This document shows, one piece after another, positions 7,806-16,865 of a stretch of DNA of 64,000 nucleotides. The translations under genes were made by a program, and so were the position numbers. Below the pieces are notes generated by a model that did not search any database, was not told the origin of the DNA, and saw only the letters and a program-made list of their open reading frames with translations. Each line of letters starts with the position of its first letter. The first letter of the stretch is position 1. This DNA is from Sphingorhabdus_B arenilitoris (GTDB taxonomy: Bacteria > Pseudomonadota > Alphaproteobacteria > Sphingomonadales > Sphingomonadaceae), in assembly GCF_042651485.1 (NCBI RefSeq), contig NZ_JBHSDH010000005.1, forward strand, positions 81,718 to 145,717. Reading direction: 5' to 3'.

Positions 7806-8519
7806 ATTCTTGCTCTGGCAGGCTTTAATTTTTCCAGGGTCCGGCCGTTCACCGCTCGATTCAAATCGAGCAAAATATCCGCCAACATCCAAACGCTCGC
7901 TATAGCCTTTCAGGTGAAAACCGACCGCTTCAAATTCACAGAATAACAGCTTGGGCGGAATACCATGTTGATTGGTTGGCCGGTCGCGATCAACCACAAT
8001 CACCTGCCCACCCTTGGCCAATGCAGGTTCAAGCCGCCACAAAAACGCATAGGGTTCGGTCACTTCATGATACATATGGACCAAGAAAATGCGGTCAAAA
8101 GACCCAGCGGGCAAACGCGGATCGTCAATCGCACCTTCTTTTATAGCGACATTATCGAAACGCTCACGCGCAATGCGTTCACCCAACCGGCGCAGCGCAT
8201 CGCGGTTAATATCCTGCGCCAGAACGCGCCCCTTTGGCCCCACTCTTTTGGCCAATCGCACGGTATAATAGCCTTCACCTGCGCCAATATCGGCGACCGT
8301 TGAACCCGGCTCAATCCCTGCCCAGTCCATCACCATTTCGGCCTCACCTGCCTCATCACGCGCGGTTTCTGTAGAAAATTGCGTGCCCGCGACCGCCGAC
8401 ACTGCACGGGCCGCAAGCGGAAATTCGCGCGAGCTTTCGGGCCGGCTGCTGCCGCCTGTATCCACCGGCTTACACGCGGCCAGCGACAATATGGCCAAAA
8501 AAGACATCCTGAAGATCAT
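7803..8519 (-). CDS. Lipoprotein-type class I SAM-dependent methyltransferase
   Basis: The first 20 residues form a lipoprotein signal (hydrophobic stretch, then LAAC with Cys 16), so the enzyme is predicted to be exported and lipid-anchored. That is unusual for a SAM enzyme but recurrent in sphingomonad annotations. A Rossmann fold follows with ADIGAGEGYYTVRLA as the SAM loop and AQDINRDA as the acidic residue after strand 2. The substrate is unknown. The last residues (KN then TAG) fall in a TTAGGGTC-type repeat at 7790-7805, so the gene end may have been reshaped by a mobile repeat. The gene is divergent from the M23 peptidase gene. Confidence 0.8.
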   Translation of the reverse strand: MIFRMSFLAILSLAACKPVDTGGSSRPESSREFPLAARAVSAVAGTQFSTETARDEAGEAEMVMDWAGIEPGSTVADIGAGEGYYTVRLAKRVGPKGRVLAQDINRDALRRLGERIARERFDNVAIKEGAIDDPRLPAGSFDRIFLVHMYHEVTEPYAFLWRLEPALAKGGQVIVVDRDRPTNQHGIPPKLLFCEFEAVGFHLKGYSERLDVGGYFARFESSGERPDPGKIKACQSKN

Positions 8520-8712
8520 GAATGCGCCTTATCGCCCTTATCACAGGGAATGAAGCTATTTTTGAACCGACCCGAATATTGCTCAATCGCTCCCGGTTAA
8601 CCGTTACTGGTAATCCGCCCGCGATTTTACACGTTCCGCCGCACAGCTGCCCACAAAATCTCTGCTTTAATTTGACATTAACCATCATCATGCACAGAAG
8701 ACCGTCAGATAA

Positions 8713-8725
8713 TTAGGGTCTGACC
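8713..8725. repeat. TTAGGGTC-type repeat end
   Basis: TTAGGGTCTGACC recurs here just before the GTG start of the M23 peptidase. It shares the TTAGGGTC core with 5495, 5764 (inverted) and 7790. It may be a remnant of the same repeat family and now lies in the 5' leader of the peptidase gene. Confidence 0.4.
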
Positions 8726-8742
8726 AAAAGTCAGGGGTCGTT

Positions 8743-10323
8743 GTGCTACAACCACAAAAGGCAGGACTTGCCGCCATAGCCGGAAATGGCGAAATGATCA
8801 TCGCGGATGCGATGCGTGCGCCCCTGCGCGCCGTTGCTGCGAATGACAGCGAGCTTACCTGGCGTGACAAACTGTCGGACATGGATCTCGCACCGGATTT
8901 AGGCGAAGATATTGGATCGTTACGCTGGTTTCGCGGGCTTGGCACTTTTGCCGCGTTGGTTGCGCTGGCGCTTGCCTTGCTCCCGGATTTCGCGCCGCTA
9001 TATGGGATGGCAGGCGCAGTCCCGACCGAGGCGGAGTTCGAAGAATCGCGGGCACAAATGATTATGCCGCTCGCCCTAGGCAGTGACAGCGGAAAGAAAA
9101 TGGCCGCAACCGATGCCGTCATCGCGCTCGCCGCAAGCCCGGAACGCCCCAGCATCACGTTAATGGCCACATTGGGCCGCGGCGACAGCTTTGCCCGCGT
9201 TTTGCAGCGTGCAGGCGTTGGCCGAGACGAAGCGGCGCGAGTGACGTCTATGGTATCGGGCGCGGCGGATTTGGGAGCGATTGCGCCTGGCACCCAAATG
9301 CAGGTCGTGCTTGGCAAGCGGTCGTCGCGCAATGCGGCGCGGCCTTTGGATGCTCTATCATTCCGTGCCCGATTCGACCTTAATCTTGCCGTTAACCGAG
9401 TGGGCGGTGCATTGCAGTTGAAGCGCCTGCCCATTATGACCGACGATACGCCGCTGCGCATTCGCGGCCAAGTGGGCAGCAGCCTGTATAAATCCGCCCG
9501 TGCCGCAGGCGCACCTGCCGACGCAATCCAGAATTTCCTGAAAGTCATTTCGGGGCAGATCAATTTGTCCAATCTGCAATCGAGCGATGAATTTGATATT
9601 ATCGTCGATTATCGCCGCGCCGAAACCGGAGAGGTGGAGGTGGGCGACCTGCTATATGCCGGTATCGACAGTGGCGGTAAATCAAAGGTGCAAATGCTGA
9701 AATGGACCAGCGGCGGTTCGGCCCAATGGTTTGAAGCATCAGGCGTTGGCAAAACGCGCGGCGAATTGGGCCGGCCGGTTAATGGCCGGATGACATCAGG
9801 CTATGGTATGCGCCGCCATCCGATATTGGGATATCGGCGGATGCATGCTGGCGTAGATTTTGGCGCGCCCCACGGCGCCCCCATTTATGCCGTGACCGAC
9901 GGTGTAATCAGCTATGCCGGGCGTAAGGGCGGCAACGGCAATTATGTGCAAATCCGTCATAGCGGCGGCCTTGCCAGCGGCTATTCCCATCTCAGCCGCA
10001 TCGCTGCGCGCAATGGACAGCGTGTCCGCAGAGGCCAAGTGATCGGCTATGTTGGCTCCACCGGCCTGTCGACCGGGCCGCATTTGCATTATTCGCTCTA
10101 TCGCAACAACCGCGCCATCAACCCGCTATCAATCAAATTCACCGAAACGGCGCAGCTTGCCGGTGCGGATCTCGCCAATTTCCGCGCGAAGCTGGCACGA
10201 TTGAAAGCAGTAAAGCCCGGCGCGGCGCTCACATCCTTGCGCGGTAGCAATAGCCAAGCGGACGAGCCCAAGCGGGAGATAGACCGGCTCACCATGTCTG
10301 TCCCACGTAATAGCCGGATTTGA
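8743..10323 (+). CDS. M23-family murein endopeptidase with N-terminal membrane anchor
   Basis: The protein of 526 residues has a cytoplasmic N-terminus, one transmembrane helix near residues 62-82, a middle region similar to the OapA/LysM-like part of cell-envelope peptidases, and a C-terminal M23 domain. Zinc ligands are visible: His 368 and Asp 372 in HAGVDF, and His 447/His 449 in PHLHYSLY. It should cut peptide cross-links in peptidoglycan for growth or daughter-cell separation. The start is GTG 8743, preceded by AGGGG at 5-nt spacing; the next Met codon is about 15 codons downstream. hemB follows on the same strand after 54 bp. Confidence 0.92.
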   Translation: MLQPQKAGLAAIAGNGEMIIADAMRAPLRAVAANDSELTWRDKLSDMDLAPDLGEDIGSLRWFRGLGTFAALVALALALLPDFAPLYGMAGAVPTEAEFEESRAQMIMPLALGSDSGKKMAATDAVIALAASPERPSITLMATLGRGDSFARVLQRAGVGRDEAARVTSMVSGAADLGAIAPGTQMQVVLGKRSSRNAARPLDALSFRARFDLNLAVNRVGGALQLKRLPIMTDDTPLRIRGQVGSSLYKSARAAGAPADAIQNFLKVISGQINLSNLQSSDEFDIIVDYRRAETGEVEVGDLLYAGIDSGGKSKVQMLKWTSGGSAQWFEASGVGKTRGELGRPVNGRMTSGYGMRRHPILGYRRMHAGVDFGAPHGAPIYAVTDGVISYAGRKGGNGNYVQIRHSGGLASGYSHLSRIAARNGQRVRRGQVIGYVGSTGLSTGPHLHYSLYRNNRAINPLSIKFTETAQLAGADLANFRAKLARLKAVKPGAALTSLRGSNSQADEPKREIDRLTMSVPRNSRI

Positions 10324-10377
10324 CGCCTCGCTGCAGTTTCGATTGAGCCGCTGCGCTCGCTGGGCTATGGCCGCCCG

Positions 10378-11379
10378 ATGACTGGACAAGCCCAATATCC
10401 TAATACACGCCTGCGCCGGGGCCGTGCCGCCGCTTGGAGCCGCGCGATGCTGCGCGAAAATTTTCTGACTTCTGCCGATCTGATCTGGCCGCTGTTCGTC
10501 ACCGATGGCGAAGGCATAGAGCAACCTATTGCCAGCTTACCGGGCGTATCGCGCTGGTCGGTGGACGGCATTGTAGAACGTGCAGGCGAAGCCATTGCGC
10601 TTGGTATCCCCTGCATTGCGCTATTCCCCAATACGCAGGCGGACCGGCGCAGCGCCGACGGGGCAGAGGCGCTGAACCCCGATAATTTAATGTGCCGCGC
10701 CATCCGCGCCGTGAAAGCCGCACATGGCGATGCAATTGGCATCCTGACCGATGTCGCTCTTGATCCTTATACCAGCCATGGGCAAGACGGCCTGATAGAC
10801 GATAAAGGCTATGTGTTAAACGATGAAACCGTCGCCATGCTGGTCGATCAAGCGGTCAATCAAGCGGAGGCAGGCGCGGATATAATTGCCCCCAGCGACA
10901 TGATGGACGGCCGCATCGGGGCCATTCGCCGCGCGCTGGAAATGGGCGGGCATCATAATGTGCAGATTATGAGCTATGCCGCCAAATATGCGAGCGCCTT
11001 TTATGGTCCATTCCGCGACGCGGTTGGCTCCGGTGGGTTACTGAAAGGTGACAAAAAAAGCTATCAGATGGACCCAGCCAACGGGGATGAGGCGTTACGC
11101 GAAGTCGCCATGGATATTGCCGAAGGCGCCGACAGCGTGATGGTTAAACCGGGGATGCCCTATCTCGACATCGTGGCGCGGGTCAGCGGCCATTTCAATA
11201 TTCCTGTCTTCGCTTACCAAGTATCGGGTGAATATGCGATGATCGAAGCGGCCGCCGCTGCAGGGGCAGGAGACCGCGACGCCATGATATTGGAAAGCCT
11301 GACCGCGTTTAAACGTGCCGGTGCCAGCGGCATCCTGACCTATCATGCCGCCCATGCTGCCCGGTTGCTGGCCCAGTAA
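10378..11379 (+). CDS. hemB: Delta-aminolevulinic acid dehydratase (porphobilinogen synthase)
   Basis: HemB condenses two 5-aminolevulinate molecules to porphobilinogen, the second common step of haem synthesis. Landmarks are TDVALDPYTSHGQDG, APSDMMDGRIGAIR, and the two active-site lysine regions AAKYASAFYGPFRDA and VMVKPGMPYLD, plus YQVSGEYAM. The metal loop has Ala, Asp and Asp instead of the three cysteines of zinc enzymes, which marks the magnesium-type HemB usual in alphaproteobacteria. Length (333) is normal. The ATG at 10378 has no strong ribosome-binding site. Confidence 0.97.
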   Translation: MTGQAQYPNTRLRRGRAAAWSRAMLRENFLTSADLIWPLFVTDGEGIEQPIASLPGVSRWSVDGIVERAGEAIALGIPCIALFPNTQADRRSADGAEALNPDNLMCRAIRAVKAAHGDAIGILTDVALDPYTSHGQDGLIDDKGYVLNDETVAMLVDQAVNQAEAGADIIAPSDMMDGRIGAIRRALEMGGHHNVQIMSYAAKYASAFYGPFRDAVGSGGLLKGDKKSYQMDPANGDEALREVAMDIAEGADSVMVKPGMPYLDIVARVSGHFNIPVFAYQVSGEYAMIEAAAAAGAGDRDAMILESLTAFKRAGASGILTYHAAHAARLLAQ

Positions 11380-11426
11380 GGTCGCCCGCTGCGGCCGCCA
11401 GAGTGCAAGGGTAAGCGAGAGGGAAT

Positions 11427-11969
11427 ATGCCCGACATCATAATGGAAACGGACCGCCTTATCCTTCGCCGGTTTGAGGAAAGCGACGCAGAATTGCAATA
11501 TCGCTATTGCAACAGCGCTGCGGTTACCCGGCATATTGGAGGACCAAAAGAGCTGCACCAGATTGAATCGTCCCACGCAAAATCAGAGGCTGCTTTCGCG
11601 CAATTTGGCTTTGGATTTATGGCGATGCAGGAAAAGGCGAGCGGCGATTTTATCGGTTACTGCGGCGCCAAACGAGTGGACTGCGCCTATGCCAAAAATA
11701 TCGGTGATGCCGAAATGGGATGGCTGGTGCGCGAAGATCGTTGGCGGCAAGGCTTTGCCGTAGAAGCCGCCCGCGCATTACTCATGCATATGTTTGAACG
11801 TATTGGCGTGCCGCATATTTGCGCAATGACAAGCGAAAGTAACATATCATCATGGCGCTTGATGGAAAAGCTGGGCATGGTAAGGCGCAAGGAGTTGGAT
11901 TTTGACGATCCCGATTATCCGGAAGAGGAAAATCCCACGATCGTTTATGTCAAAGAGAATATATCATGA
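11427..11969 (+). CDS. GNAT-family N-acetyltransferase (RimJ/RimL type)
   Basis: The 180-residue protein starts METDRLILRRF near its N-terminus, typical for the RimJ/RimL group that acetylates protein N-termini or small molecules. The acetyl-CoA loop WRQGFAVEAARAL and the later NISSWRLMEKLGM helix are in place. The substrate is not predictable. GAGAGGGAA precedes the ATG. Its stop overlaps the start of the carbonic anhydrase gene by ATGA, so the two are translationally coupled. Confidence 0.9.
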   Translation: MPDIIMETDRLILRRFEESDAELQYRYCNSAAVTRHIGGPKELHQIESSHAKSEAAFAQFGFGFMAMQEKASGDFIGYCGAKRVDCAYAKNIGDAEMGWLVREDRWRQGFAVEAARALLMHMFERIGVPHICAMTSESNISSWRLMEKLGMVRRKELDFDDPDYPEEENPTIVYVKENIS

Positions 11970-12526
11970 TAAACCGTCCCGATGTTTCGATCATCTCTAT
12001 CCACGGCAAAACGCCGCAGATTGACGATAGCGCCTTTATCGCACCAGGGTGCCGGATCATTGGCGATGTGCGCATCGGTGCGGGTGCAAGCATCTGGTAT
12101 AATTGCGTGATCCGCGCAGAAGTGAACTATGTCGAGATCGGCGCGCGCAGCAATATACAGGATGGCAGCTCAATCCATTGCGACGGCCCCCTGCCCGGCC
12201 TGCCCGAAGGATTTCCGACGATTATTGGGGAAGATGCGCTTGTCGGACATAATTGCATGATCCATGGCTGCATCATCAAGGACCGAGGATTTACAGGGCT
12301 GTCGGCGACGGTGATGAACGGCGCGGTTATTGAAAGCGATGCAATGCTGGCCGCTGGAGCCATGTTGACGCAGGGCAAAATTGTCCCCTCGGGTCAGCTT
12401 TGGGCCGGTTCGCCTGCCCGTTACGTTCGGGCACTGTCGTCGGAAGAAATCACCGGCATGCAAGTCGGCGTTGCCCATTATGTCGAAAATGCCAAAGCCC
12501 ACCGACAAGCCATAGAACAGGGTTAA
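11966..12526 (+). CDS. Gamma-class carbonic anhydrase-like hexapeptide protein
   Basis: The protein is a left-handed beta-helix built of hexapeptide repeats (IGDVRIGAGASIW, VEIGARSNIQDGS and others). The three zinc ligands of gamma-carbonic anhydrases appear in SIHCDG and GHNCMIHGC. Homologues (YrdA/PaaY/CaiE group) hydrate CO2 or act as thioesterase-like partners, and activity must be tested in each case. Length (186) fits. The gene is coupled to the GNAT gene and is followed by a strong palindromic terminator at 12546. Confidence 0.88.
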   Translation: MINRPDVSIISIHGKTPQIDDSAFIAPGCRIIGDVRIGAGASIWYNCVIRAEVNYVEIGARSNIQDGSSIHCDGPLPGLPEGFPTIIGEDALVGHNCMIHGCIIKDRGFTGLSATVMNGAVIESDAMLAAGAMLTQGKIVPSGQLWAGSPARYVRALSSEEITGMQVGVAHYVENAKAHRQAIEQG

Positions 12527-12545
12527 GCCCTAAACCTACCTGGGG

Positions 12546-12582
12546 TAGGATGAGCACAGCGGGTTAGGCCGCGCTCATCCTA
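12546..12582. terminator. Bidirectional hairpin between convergent genes
   Basis: TAGGATGAGC (12546-12555) pairs perfectly with GCTCATCCTA (12573-12582), with an inner GCGG/CCGC stem. It sits between the stops of the carbonic anhydrase gene and the reverse-strand siderophore receptor gene. T-runs are short on both sides, so strength is uncertain. Confidence 0.6.
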
Positions 12583-12590
12583 ATCATCCC

Positions 12591-14648
12591 TTAAAATTTG
12601 ATCCGAGCGCTCAACCGTGCGTTGATTGGCGCGCCGGTTGAAATATTATTATTGTTATGCGCGTCGGAAAAATATTCGGTGTCGAACAGATTTTCGACAT
12701 TGAGCTGCAGTCCGAATTTTTCATTCACGTCCCAAAATAGAGCGGCATCCACCCGGGTAAATGCGGGCAGCAGCACGGTGTTGCTGATCGACGCAAATTG
12801 TGATGATTGATGGATCACGCCCACACCGCCGCCAAAATTGTCATTCAGATTATAGCGGTTCCACAGCGCGACTTGATGCTGGGGCTGTTGATCAATGCGC
12901 ACATTACTATCTTCGACATGGGCATTGATGAAAGTGTAGCCGCCGCTCACCTGCCATTTGTCGGTGACTTGCCCCGCAATATGCAGCTCCACGCCTTGCG
13001 CTCTTGTACCCGGCAGCAGGATGATATTGCCCGGATTGGCGGGATCGCCGGTGGTGTTATTGGTCCGGTCAAGCCGGAATATAGCCGCAGTTAACGCCAA
13101 GCCCGGCTCAATATCCCATTTCGCGCCGACTTCATAATTGGTGAATTTTTCCGGCTCCAGATTTTCCTGCACGGCGGATAGCGTTAAAAACTGATCCCCC
13201 GACCGCGGCTGAAATGACTGGCTATAGCTTGCATAGAAAGAGACATTTTCCTGAGGTTTGTAGATTAGGCCGACCCGCGGTGAAACTTTGCTATCGGTTC
13301 GGCCAAAGGCCCGGTTGCCGCCTGCAATATCAATGCCGCTAATGTCGAAATTGTCGTACCGGATGCCTGCAACAATATCGAAATGGTCGCTTAGGCTGAT
13401 CTGGTCTTGCACATAAGCAGAGAAGAATTCGACTGTTGAGACGCGGTTCCGGTTCACCACAGGGAAAGTGACGGTGGGGAAGATGATATTGTTCAAATTC
13501 AGAACCGAATTGGACAGCACCGCATCGCGCCGCTGATTGGTCGAATCCTGATGCCCATATTCCAATCCGAATAGAATCTTATGCGCGATGCTGCCCGTGT
13601 TTATGTCCCAAACCGCATTGGCCTGCGCAATGATGTTTTCGCGCGTCGTTGGATCGGTATAGCCTGCCAAAGCAACCGAATTCGCGGCACTCACTGGACC
13701 ATTAGCAAACACATTCTCATATAGCTTGTCGTAATTGCCATAGAGCACAGTCGAGCTGACCGACAGATTATCGGACAGCTTCCCATCAACGCGCAGCTTC
13801 GCAATATGCGCCTGCAAAGTGGTTACGTTGATGCCGGGTACGCCAAAAAACTGGTCACGCAGGCCGCGGGCCGGGCGGTTGGTTGCATCGGAGGGAATGC
13901 CTCGGTCGGTCACCCGGTCATCATCGACATACTCGTAGGATAAGCCAACTTTCCAATCATTGCCGAGGTCAAAGCCAAGATAAGGGTTCACCGCAAAACG
14001 GCGGCCATTATAAAAATCGCGGTGGTTGGCCAGTTCTTCATAAAATCCGTTGATGCGCAGCGCACCTGCGTCGCCCAGCGGCGCGTTGACATCCCCCGCC
14101 ACTTCCCAAGCACCAAAACTGTTAATGCTGCCTTCGGCGCCAATACCGGTTTCATTCGCGATAGGAGCCTTTTGCACGCGGTTGATGATACCGCCGCCGC
14201 CGCCCCGGCCAAAGATGAGCGCATAGGGCCCTTTTAGAATTTCGACCCGTTCGATATTATACAAGTTGCGGAAATATTGGACATCGTCGCGCACCCCGTC
14301 GAGGAAAAAGTCGGACGTCGATTCCTGTCCGCGAATGGTAATCTGATCACGATTGCCCTCGCCTTGTTGCACCGTGGTGCCAGGAACATAGCGCAGGACA
14401 TCGCCGATGCTGCGCAGCGCCTGATCGTCGAGTTGGTCACGGGTAATGACGTTAATCGTCTGCGGAATATCAACAAGCGGGGTATCGGTTTTAGTTGCTG
14501 TGACGCTGTTAGTGGCCGCATAACCATCGGATTGGCCTACAACTAAGATTGTATCCTGTTCGTCAAACGCGGCATCTTCTGCCATCGCTGGAGTGATTGC
14601 ACTAGAGGCCATCAGGACCGCGCAAACCGATATTTTAGAAAACTGCAT
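12591..14648 (-). CDS. TonB-dependent siderophore receptor
   Basis: An outer-membrane receptor of 685 residues. A signal peptide ends near AMA-ED, a TonB box (DTILVVGQ) follows, then the plug domain (QTINVITRDQLDDQ; GPYALIFGRGGGGGIINRV) and a beta-barrel ending in the terminal Phe of ARLSARIKF. The plug resembles catecholate/ferric-siderophore receptors of the Fiu/CirA-like group. Fur-like palindromes lie immediately upstream, which supports iron control. No siderophore synthesis genes are near, so the substrate may be a xenosiderophore. Confidence 0.93.
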   Translation of the reverse strand: MQFSKISVCAVLMASSAITPAMAEDAAFDEQDTILVVGQSDGYAATNSVTATKTDTPLVDIPQTINVITRDQLDDQALRSIGDVLRYVPGTTVQQGEGNRDQITIRGQESTSDFFLDGVRDDVQYFRNLYNIERVEILKGPYALIFGRGGGGGIINRVQKAPIANETGIGAEGSINSFGAWEVAGDVNAPLGDAGALRINGFYEELANHRDFYNGRRFAVNPYLGFDLGNDWKVGLSYEYVDDDRVTDRGIPSDATNRPARGLRDQFFGVPGINVTTLQAHIAKLRVDGKLSDNLSVSSTVLYGNYDKLYENVFANGPVSAANSVALAGYTDPTTRENIIAQANAVWDINTGSIAHKILFGLEYGHQDSTNQRRDAVLSNSVLNLNNIIFPTVTFPVVNRNRVSTVEFFSAYVQDQISLSDHFDIVAGIRYDNFDISGIDIAGGNRAFGRTDSKVSPRVGLIYKPQENVSFYASYSQSFQPRSGDQFLTLSAVQENLEPEKFTNYEVGAKWDIEPGLALTAAIFRLDRTNNTTGDPANPGNIILLPGTRAQGVELHIAGQVTDKWQVSGGYTFINAHVEDSNVRIDQQPQHQVALWNRYNLNDNFGGGVGVIHQSSQFASISNTVLLPAFTRVDAALFWDVNEKFGLQLNVENLFDTEYFSDAHNNNNISTGAPINARLSARIKF

Positions 14649-14669
14649 TACATCCCTTCCGAAACACTA

Positions 14670-14686
14670 TTGCGAAAGATTCGCAA
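14670..14686. promoter_or_regulatory. Fur-like palindrome upstream of siderophore receptor
   Basis: TTGCGAA-AGA-TTCGCAA is a perfect 7-3-7 palindrome 22 bp upstream of the receptor start on the reverse strand. It resembles the GCGAATNATTCGC form of Fur boxes in alphaproteobacteria. Its position fits iron-responsive repression of the receptor. Confidence 0.6.
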
Positions 14687-14706
14687 CATCATAGTCGCAG
14701 CCCTAT

Positions 14707-14733
14707 TGCGATTCATTCGCATATGCAATTGCA
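14707..14733. promoter_or_regulatory. Second Fur-like palindrome cluster
   Basis: TGCGATTCATTCGCA (14707-14721) is followed by TGCAATTGCA (14724-14733). The first is a close variant of the box at 14670; the second may be a further half-overlapping site. Together they suggest cooperative binding in the divergent region between the receptor and arsC. Confidence 0.5.
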
Positions 14734-14810
14734 ATAACTGCAACCGCTTGAATATTTCTGTGGTGGGGATAGGAGATGTGATAATGGATATTTTAGGGAG
14801 AAAACATCAT

Positions 14811-15161
14811 ATGATAGCAACTATTTGGCACAATCCGGGTTGCGGCACATCGCGCAAAACGTTGGAGATATTGGAAAAGAAGCCGGGCGTGGCACTGAAG
14901 GTCATTGAATATAAAAAGACACCTTTTGAACGGGAAAAGCTGGTGCAGCTTTTTGCCGATGCCGGCCTTACCGCGCGTCAGGCCTTGCGAATACGCGGCA
15001 CCGATGCGGCCGAGCTTGGCCTAACGCGCGACGACGTCAGCGAAGATGAGATTTTGGACGCAATGACCGCCAATGCAATGCTCGTCGAACGGCCGTTCGT
15101 CGAAACCGAAAAAGGTGTGCGCCTATGCCGCCCTCAGGATAAGGTGCAGGAGATTTTGTAA
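14811..15161 (+). CDS. arsC: ArsC/Spx-family arsenate reductase (glutaredoxin-type)
   Basis: The 116-residue protein begins MIATIWHNPGCGTSRKTLEIL, where Cys in CGTSR is the catalytic residue of glutaredoxin-coupled arsenate reductases. A later ERPFVETEKGVRLCRP block is also typical. The frame is open further upstream to 14670, but the ATG at 14811 has a GGGAG ribosome-binding site 10 nt before it and matches the family N-terminus. No arsB, acr3 or arsR lies nearby, so it could equally be an ArsC-like housekeeping protein. It is divergent from the siderophore receptor gene. Confidence 0.88.
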   Translation: MIATIWHNPGCGTSRKTLEILEKKPGVALKVIEYKKTPFEREKLVQLFADAGLTARQALRIRGTDAAELGLTRDDVSEDEILDAMTANAMLVERPFVETEKGVRLCRPQDKVQEIL

Positions 15162-15226
15162 ACACCCGGCGTGTTTCACAACCCGATGAAGTGAAGGCAA
15201 CTGACACCGCATTTTAAGGAACAACC

Positions 15227-16192
15227 ATGATCGGCAAAATTTTCAAATGGATCGTCGCACTCTTACTTATAGGCTTTATCGCGCTATTCGTCTGGGGCTA
15301 TGCGCCGGAATTGTCGGTCGAAGAATTGAAGGCGGATTATGCGAATGGCGAATCCGAATTTGTGGGCCTCGGCGGCGGCCTGACCGTGCATCTGCGCGAT
15401 GAAGGGCCAAAGGATGCGCCTGCGATTATCCTGCTGCATGGTTCCAATGCTTCGCTGCACACATGGGATGGCTGGACCGACCGGTTGAAAGACACCTATC
15501 GCATTATCCGCTTTGACCAAGCGGGACACGGGCTGACGGGGCCGCATCCAAAGGATTGTTATACCATAGATTGTTATGTCGACGTGGTGGACCGCGTTGC
15601 GGCAAACCGGGGGCTGACCCGTTTCATCTTGGGCGGCAATAGCATGGGCGGCGGGATCAGCTATGCCTATGCCCGCACGCATCCGGAAAAACTCGCTGGT
15701 CTTATCTTGGTCGATGCATCGGGCGCACCGCAAACGAAAAAGGCCGACTTGCCAATCGGCTTCAAAATCGCCCGGACACCGGGCATAAACCGGCTAACGC
15801 AGATTATCACGCCGCGTTCGATAATAGAAACCAGCCTGACTCAGTCGGTCAGCAACAAAGCGGTCGTTACCCCGGCCAATGTCGATCTTTATTGGAAGAT
15901 GCTCCGCCGTGAAGGCAACCGCCGCGCCACGGGCCTGCGCTTTGCCGAATATGCCAAACGCAAGGCCTATACGCCGCTGAAAGCCTCCCCGATCCCGGCG
16001 TTGATCCTGTGGGGCGCGGATGACAAGCTGATCGCCGCCAGCGACGCCAAATGGTTCGCTGCGCAATTTCCCAACAGCCAGACCAAAATCTATAAAGACA
16101 TCGGCCATCTCCCGATGGAAGAAACGCCCGAAAAAAGCGCCGCCGATGTGAAAGCATGGGCGGGGAGCGTGATTAGCCCAGCACGGCCTTAA
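15227..16192 (+). CDS. Alpha/beta hydrolase, membrane-anchored
   Basis: An N-terminal hydrophobic helix (residues 7-25) precedes an alpha/beta hydrolase fold. The oxyanion HG is in LLHGSNASLHTWDGW, the nucleophile elbow is GGNSMGGG (Ser), and the acid/His pair lies in WGADDKL and GHLPMEE. The substrate is unknown, probably an ester or lactone met at the membrane or periplasm. AAGGA lies before the ATG. The last 20 bp overlap the tail of adk on the other strand (convergent). Confidence 0.9.
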   Translation: MIGKIFKWIVALLLIGFIALFVWGYAPELSVEELKADYANGESEFVGLGGGLTVHLRDEGPKDAPAIILLHGSNASLHTWDGWTDRLKDTYRIIRFDQAGHGLTGPHPKDCYTIDCYVDVVDRVAANRGLTRFILGGNSMGGGISYAYARTHPEKLAGLILVDASGAPQTKKADLPIGFKIARTPGINRLTQIITPRSIIETSLTQSVSNKAVVTPANVDLYWKMLRREGNRRATGLRFAEYAKRKAYTPLKASPIPALILWGADDKLIAASDAKWFAAQFPNSQTKIYKDIGHLPMEETPEKSAADVKAWAGSVISPARP

Positions 16193-16817
16193 TAGCAGCG
16201 GTAACATCATCAATCGCGGCCATGCCGTCAACGCGGGTAACGATACCGCGCGCGTCATAAATCGGCAATATCGGCGCGGTCTTGCCGCGATATTCGGCCA
16301 TCCGGGTGCGCACGGTTTCTTCATTATCATCGGGACGCCGTTTGAATTCGCTGCCGCCGCATTCGTCGCACACACCCTCTTTGGCCGGCTGTTTATAGCG
16401 GTCGTGATAGCCTGCATTGCAGGCTGCACAAGTGTAGCGGCCGGTGATACGGTCAACCAACGCGTCTTCATCGACCTCTAACTCAATCACATGATCAAGC
16501 TTGCGTCCGCGTGCAGCCAATATGGCGTCAAGCGCCTCGGCCTGCGGTGCGGTGCGCGGATAGCCGTCAAATATAACGCCTGTATCTGGCCCCAGTTCAT
16601 CGAGCCGATCTCCGATAATTCCGGAAACAATCTCATCTGAAACCAACCCGCCAGCGTCCATCACGGCTTTCGCTTTCAGGCCGACTTCGGTTCCGGCTTT
16701 CACTGCGGCGCGGAGCATATCACCTGTGGACAGTTGCACCATGCCATAGGCATCCTCAAGCAACGCCGCCTGTGTCCCTTTGCCCGCACCAGGAGGGCCC
16801 AATAGGATGATTTCCAT
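16173..16817 (-). CDS. adk: Adenylate kinase
   Basis: Adk interconverts ATP + AMP and 2 ADP. The P-loop GPPGAGKGT is at the N-terminus and DGYPRT follows. The lid carries four cysteines (CAAC and CDEC), so it is the zinc-binding long form. Length 214 is normal. It closes the ribosomal cluster after secY, as in many bacteria. In most relatives rpsM, rpsK, rpoA and rplQ come next; here the next gene converges and overlaps by 20 bp. Confidence 0.97.
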   Translation of the reverse strand: MEIILLGPPGAGKGTQAALLEDAYGMVQLSTGDMLRAAVKAGTEVGLKAKAVMDAGGLVSDEIVSGIIGDRLDELGPDTGVIFDGYPRTAPQAEALDAILAARGRKLDHVIELEVDEDALVDRITGRYTCAACNAGYHDRYKQPAKEGVCDECGGSEFKRRPDDNEETVRTRMAEYRGKTAPILPIYDARGIVTRVDGMAAIDDVTAAIKAVLG

Positions 16818-16865
16818 GTCTAACTCCCCCGGGGTCAGTGTTAGTGTCGCGGCAAGGGCGCGCCG

